Assembly: GCF_000381005.1 (NCBI RefSeq)
Contig: NZ_KB908389.1
Coordinates: 1 to 64,000, forward strand
DNA: 64,000 nucleotides
Source of the DNA: Selenomonas bovis DSM 23594
GTDB lineage: Bacteria > Bacillota > Negativicutes > Selenomonadales > Selenomonadaceae
Direction: 5' to 3'
The notes beneath the pieces were generated by a model, which worked only from the letters and a program-made list of their open reading frames with translations, searched no databases and had not been told where the DNA came from. The position numbers and the translations under genes were made by a program. Below, in pieces: positions 61,243-64,000 of this stretch (position 1 is the first letter of the stretch; each line of letters begins with the position of its first letter).

Positions 61243-62126
61243 TTGCCGCGCTCCGCCATGAGGGTGGCGATCTCGTCCGCGTTGATGCCCACCATGGCCT
61301 CGCCGAGGTTTTCTGAGAGCTTCGCGATGAGATCGGCGTCCGTGTAGTTCGTGACGGCCTTGACGATGGCCGCCGCGCGCTTCGCGGGGTCGCCGGATTT
61401 GAAGATGCCGGAGCCGACGAAGACGCCTTCCGCGCCGAGCTGCATCATGAGCGCGGCGTCCGCGGGCGTCGCGACGCCGCCGGCGGCGAAGTTCACAACA
61501 GGCAGGCGGCCACTGTCATGGACGGCTTTCACGAGCGCGTAGGGGACTTGGAATTCCTTGGCGGCCTCGAAGAGCTCGTCCTCGCGCAGGGAGGCGACGC
61601 GCGCGATTTCCTGGTTGATCTTCCGCATGTGGTGTACGGCCTGCACGACGTCGCCCGTGCCCGGCTCGCCCTTCGTGCGGATCATGGACGCGCCTTCGGC
61701 GATGCGGCGCAGGGCTTCGCCGAGGTCGCGCGCGCCGCAGACGAACGGTACGCGGAACTTCGTCTTGTCGATGTGGTAGATGTCATCGGCGGGCGTGAGG
61801 ACCTCGCTCTCGTCGATGTAGTCGATCTCGATGGCCTGCAGGATCTGCGCCTCGACGAAATGGCCGATGCGGCATTTCGCCATGACAGGGATGGAGACGG
61901 CCTGCTGGATGCCCTCGATCATCGCGGGATCGCTCATGCGCGAGACGCCGCCGGCCGCGCGGATGTCGGCGGGGATGCGCTCGAGCGCCATGACGGCGCA
62001 GGCGCCGGCGGCCTCGGCGATCTTCGCCTGCTCCGGCGTCGTGACGTCCATGATGACGCCGCCCTTGAGCATCTGGGCGAGCTGCTTGTTGAGTTCATAC
62101 TGATCCTGCTGCTTGTTTTCTGCCAT
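61239..62126 (-). CDS. pdxS: Pyridoxal 5'-phosphate synthase lyase subunit PdxS
   Basis: A 295-residue TIM-barrel enzyme making PLP from ribose 5-phosphate, glyceraldehyde 3-phosphate and ammonia. [52 protein letters not shown], the lysine region [16 protein letters not shown] and [29 protein letters not shown] are nearly invariant. AAGGAG precedes the ATG at 62126. It forms an operon with pdxT; a long repeat element lies about 100 bp upstream. Confidence 0.97.
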   Translation of the reverse strand: MAENKQQDQYELNKQLAQMLKGGVIMDVTTPEQAKIAEAAGACAVMALERIPADIRAAGGVSRMSDPAMIEGIQQAVSIPVMAKCRIGHFVEAQILQAIEIDYIDESEVLTPADDIYHIDKTKFRVPFVCGARDLGEALRRIAEGASMIRTKGEPGTGDVVQAVHHMRKINQEIARVASLREDELFEAAKEFQVPYALVKAVHDSGRLPVVNFAAGGVATPADAALMMQLGAEGVFVGSGIFKSGDPAKRAAAIVKAVTNYTDADLIAKLSENLGEAMVGINADEIATLMAERGK

Positions 62127-62150
62127 CTGAGACAACTCCTTCGTATGAAA

Positions 62151-62170
62151 GGAAAGGCAGGTGCCTTTCC
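62151..62170. promoter_or_regulatory. Palindrome in the pdxS leader
   Basis: GGAAAGGCA and TGCCTTTCC form perfect arms around two bases (62151-62170), 25 bp upstream of the pdxS start. It could be an operator or a leader hairpin; it has no T-run in the transcript direction. Confidence 0.4.
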
Positions 62171-62223
62171 CTGGGGAGGCGAGGTTTTTCGCGTCCTCCA
62201 TGTGTTTTTCTTGATGTGCTCTT

Positions 62224-62403
62224 AGGAAACACTGATTCATTCGGCACCCTGCCTTTGCGCATCTGCACTGTCCTCTCGCCCTCGACAATCCTCAGCACAA
62301 AACGCGATGGAGCGTTTGGGCTGCTACGCCTCCGGTTTGCCTCCTAGAGAGATACAGCGCATCTACGCAAATTCAGGGCACCTCATTTCATCAGCGTTTC
62401 CCT
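62224..62403. repeat. Long copy F of the palindrome-ended element (180 bp)
   Basis: It begins AGGAAACACTGATTCATTCG and ends ATCAGCGTTTCCC. Its reverse complement matches copy A at 9426-9604 throughout, including the CGCTCCATCGCGTTT and CTCTCTAGGAG cores. It lies upstream of pdxS in the opposite orientation, relative to the gene, to that of copy A upstream of dcuB. The rest of 62127-62565 holds only the pdxS leader, an AT-rich tract and the next promoter. Confidence 0.8.
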
Positions 62404-62495
62404 TATCGTAACAGGGTACTGGCGATATTGAAATAACCAATTTACAAATAAAATAAAATACCAGATAGAGGCGGGGCAGCGAGATCTGGCATATT

Positions 62496-62525
62496 TCGAC
62501 AAGGGAATCTGGAATATGATATAAT
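62496..62525 (+). promoter_or_regulatory. Promoter of the SGNH hydrolase gene
   Basis: TCGACA (62496-62501), 18-bp spacer and consensus TATAAT (62520-62525). Confidence 0.68.
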
Positions 62526-62565
62526 CAGAATCGGAAAGATTTGACCAGAGAAAGCAGGTGAGCGT

Positions 62566-63909
62566 ATGAGGCGCTTGAGATATTGGAAGGCGGTTGCGGC
62601 GGGCGGGCTGCTCGTGGCCGCATTTTTCGGAGCGGTGTCATGGCAGCTGGGGCCGCGGGCGGAGCAGGCGCGGCCCTCGACGCTGGCGCCGCTCACGGGT
62701 CTGGAGGAGTCGAGCGAGGAGGCGCCGCTCTCCTATGCGCCGATGCTCTCCTGGGACAAGGATACGCAGGCGGTCGTCTACGAGCTCGAGGTCTATGCCG
62801 ACGCAGCGGCGAGGCATCGCATTTTCCGTACGCGGCAGGTGTATACGAACCACTATCAGCTGCCGCTGCGCACGTTTGCGGGCAAGTGGCTCGGCAAGCC
62901 GCTCTATTGGCGCGTGCGTTCCCTAGGTTTCGACGGAGAGCCTGTGAGCGCTTACAGCAAGCTCGCGACGCTCTATACGGCAGAGACGGTGCCCGAGCTC
63001 GATCATCCGCTGATCCTCGCGCAAAGCGATAAGGGCAACGGCACGACGCTGCTCTATCCCGTCTATGACTGGGTGGGGCTTGCCGGCGCGGCGGGGTATG
63101 AGATCGAGCTCTATGCGGGGACGGGCGCGCAGGCGCTCTCTCTGCCGCCCGTGGCGGTGTTCCATGCGGATATCACGGAGCTCTATGACCCGGAGCCGCG
63201 CATCGGCACGTATTCCTGGCGCGTGCGCGCGCTCGATGAGGCGGGGGCGCCGCTCGGCTCCTGGTCGCCGCTGCAGACATTCCGCACGGAGCCCGAAGAT
63301 CATTGGGAGACGGCGGTGCTCGGCGACAGCATCAGCCACGGCGGCGGCCACTATTCGTTCAGCCCGTCGGATTTCGAGTTCAGCTGGCTCTCGTATCTCG
63401 ATTTTCCGGCCGTCAATCTCTCGGCGAGCGGCGATCTGAGCTCGATGACGCTCGCGCGCTTCTCGCGCGATGTGCTGCCGTTCCACCCGCGGTATCTCAT
63501 GATTTTCACGGGGACGAACAGTCTGCGGGCGGGCGAGGATCCCGCGCGCGTCATCCACGACCTCGAGCAGATGAAGGTGCTCGCGCTCTCGCACGGGATC
63601 GCGCCAATCTTCCTCACGCTGCCGCCCATCAATCCCGCGAACATCCAGCACGTGTTCGGCGAGCCGACGGCGGAGGACTGGCAGTGGCGCTTCGAGGCGG
63701 TCAATGAGTATATCCGCGGTCAGGCGTATATCGATGTGGCAGAGGCCTTTGTCTGCCCTGATGGCGTCCTGCCGACGGAGCTTGCGCTCGATGGCCTGCA
63801 TCCCGATGTCGATGGCAAGCGCATCATCGGCGCGTGCGTCAACGAACATTGGGCCGAGGCGAGACGGGACGCGGACGCGCAGCTGCGCGCCTACCGGGAG
63901 GCACGCTGA
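62566..63909 (+). CDS. Exported SGNH/GDSL-type hydrolase
   Basis: A 447-residue protein with an N-terminal signal or anchor helix (about 9-27). A fibronectin-III-like repeat region (about 50-245) has two units with WRVRSLGFDGEPVS and WRVRALDEAGAPLGSW. The SGNH hydrolase domain follows, with block I AVLGDSISHGGG (Ser nucleophile about residue 252), block III GTNSL, and block V DGLHPD. It is probably an esterase acting on envelope polysaccharide or external glycans. AGCAGGTG precedes the ATG. Confidence 0.87.
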   Translation: MRRLRYWKAVAAGGLLVAAFFGAVSWQLGPRAEQARPSTLAPLTGLEESSEEAPLSYAPMLSWDKDTQAVVYELEVYADAAARHRIFRTRQVYTNHYQLPLRTFAGKWLGKPLYWRVRSLGFDGEPVSAYSKLATLYTAETVPELDHPLILAQSDKGNGTTLLYPVYDWVGLAGAAGYEIELYAGTGAQALSLPPVAVFHADITELYDPEPRIGTYSWRVRALDEAGAPLGSWSPLQTFRTEPEDHWETAVLGDSISHGGGHYSFSPSDFEFSWLSYLDFPAVNLSASGDLSSMTLARFSRDVLPFHPRYLMIFTGTNSLRAGEDPARVIHDLEQMKVLALSHGIAPIFLTLPPINPANIQHVFGEPTAEDWQWRFEAVNEYIRGQAYIDVAEAFVCPDGVLPTELALDGLHPDVDGKRIIGACVNEHWAEARRDADAQLRAYREAR

Positions 63910-63934
63910 ACGGCGGGAAGAAAACATCGCATAT

Positions 63935-63968
63935 AAAAACGGCAGCCAGATGACTGGCTGCCGTTTTT
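63935..63968 (+). terminator. Terminator of the SGNH hydrolase gene
   Basis: AAAAACGGCAGCCAG (63935-63949) pairs with CTGGCTGCCGTTTTT (63954-63968), loop ATGA. T-runs are present on both strands. Confidence 0.88.
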
Positions 63969-64000
63969 GATGGGGACTATCAATGATAGGATGGTGTAAA

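Overview
The window is bacterial chromosome of high G+C content. The organism is most likely a motile anaerobe of the Negativicutes, close to Selenomonas. The evidence is an outer-membrane porin carrying an S-layer-homology domain (a diderm Firmicute hallmark), a complete Rnf operon, a DcuB-type fumarate/succinate antiporter, Firmicutes-style flagellar genes (FliW, CsrA, FlaG, YvyF, DUF6470) and an L27 precursor with a Prp-type N-terminal extension. The genus is inferred from gene content only.

Layout. 0-0.6 kb: end of an rRNA operon (23S tail, 5S) with tRNA-His, tRNA-Trp and tRNA-Ser. 0.9-6.5 kb: an RseC-like gene and rnfCDGEAB, encoding the Na+/H+-pumping ferredoxin:NAD oxidoreductase. 6.6-9.4 kb (minus strand): Rrf2 regulator, NAD(P)-binding protein, DcuB. 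9.4-12.5 kb: an accessory patch with a 179-bp repeat element, a small Cys-rich protein, remnants of an oxidoreductase and of a porin, then an intact SLH porin. 12.6-23.4 kb: LacI regulator, then a housekeeping series (rplU-prp-rpmA, obgE, yhbY, proBA, nadD, yqeK, LCP protein, rsfS, cvfB-like). 23.5-24.5 kb: cheV. 24.5-25.6 kb has no protein gene but carries a small structured RNA candidate and a candidate large (about 690 nt) structured RNA on the minus strand. 25.6-30.6 kb: yqeB, comF, a Gfo/Idh/MocA oxidoreductase and ilvBN. 30.9-41.8 kb: a broken small membrane protein and the late flagellar cluster (yvyF, flgM, two FlgN-like chaperones, flgK, flgL, DUF6470, fliW, csrA, flaG, fliD, fliS, FliT-like). 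42-45.4 kb: uxaC, a YbjN-like gene and a dicarboxylate/amino-acid symporter. 45.5-56.3 kb: rpsB-tsf-pyrH-frr, a small ORF and ferredoxin, then uppS-cdsA-dxr-rseP-ispG-proS. 56.4-64 kb: acyltransferase, HD-GYP phosphodiesterase, solute-binding lipoprotein, bacteriohemerythrin, pdxST and an SGNH hydrolase.

How the parts fit: Rnf, DcuB and ferredoxin suggest anaerobic redox balancing with fumarate/succinate exchange. FliW/CsrA, FlgM, CheV and HD-GYP form the motility control layer. UppS, CdsA, Dxr, RseP and IspG form an envelope and isoprenoid block.

The most unusual content is non-coding. It comprises the minus-strand large RNA candidate (about 24.72-25.41 kb); a dispersed family of palindromic elements ending in AGGAAnCnCTGA, with two copies near 180 bp (one at each end of the window), one of 63 bp and several of about 30 bp; and a 108-bp tandem repeat upstream of obgE whose hairpin shows a compensatory base-pair change. 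All calls come from reading the sequence; no database search was possible.
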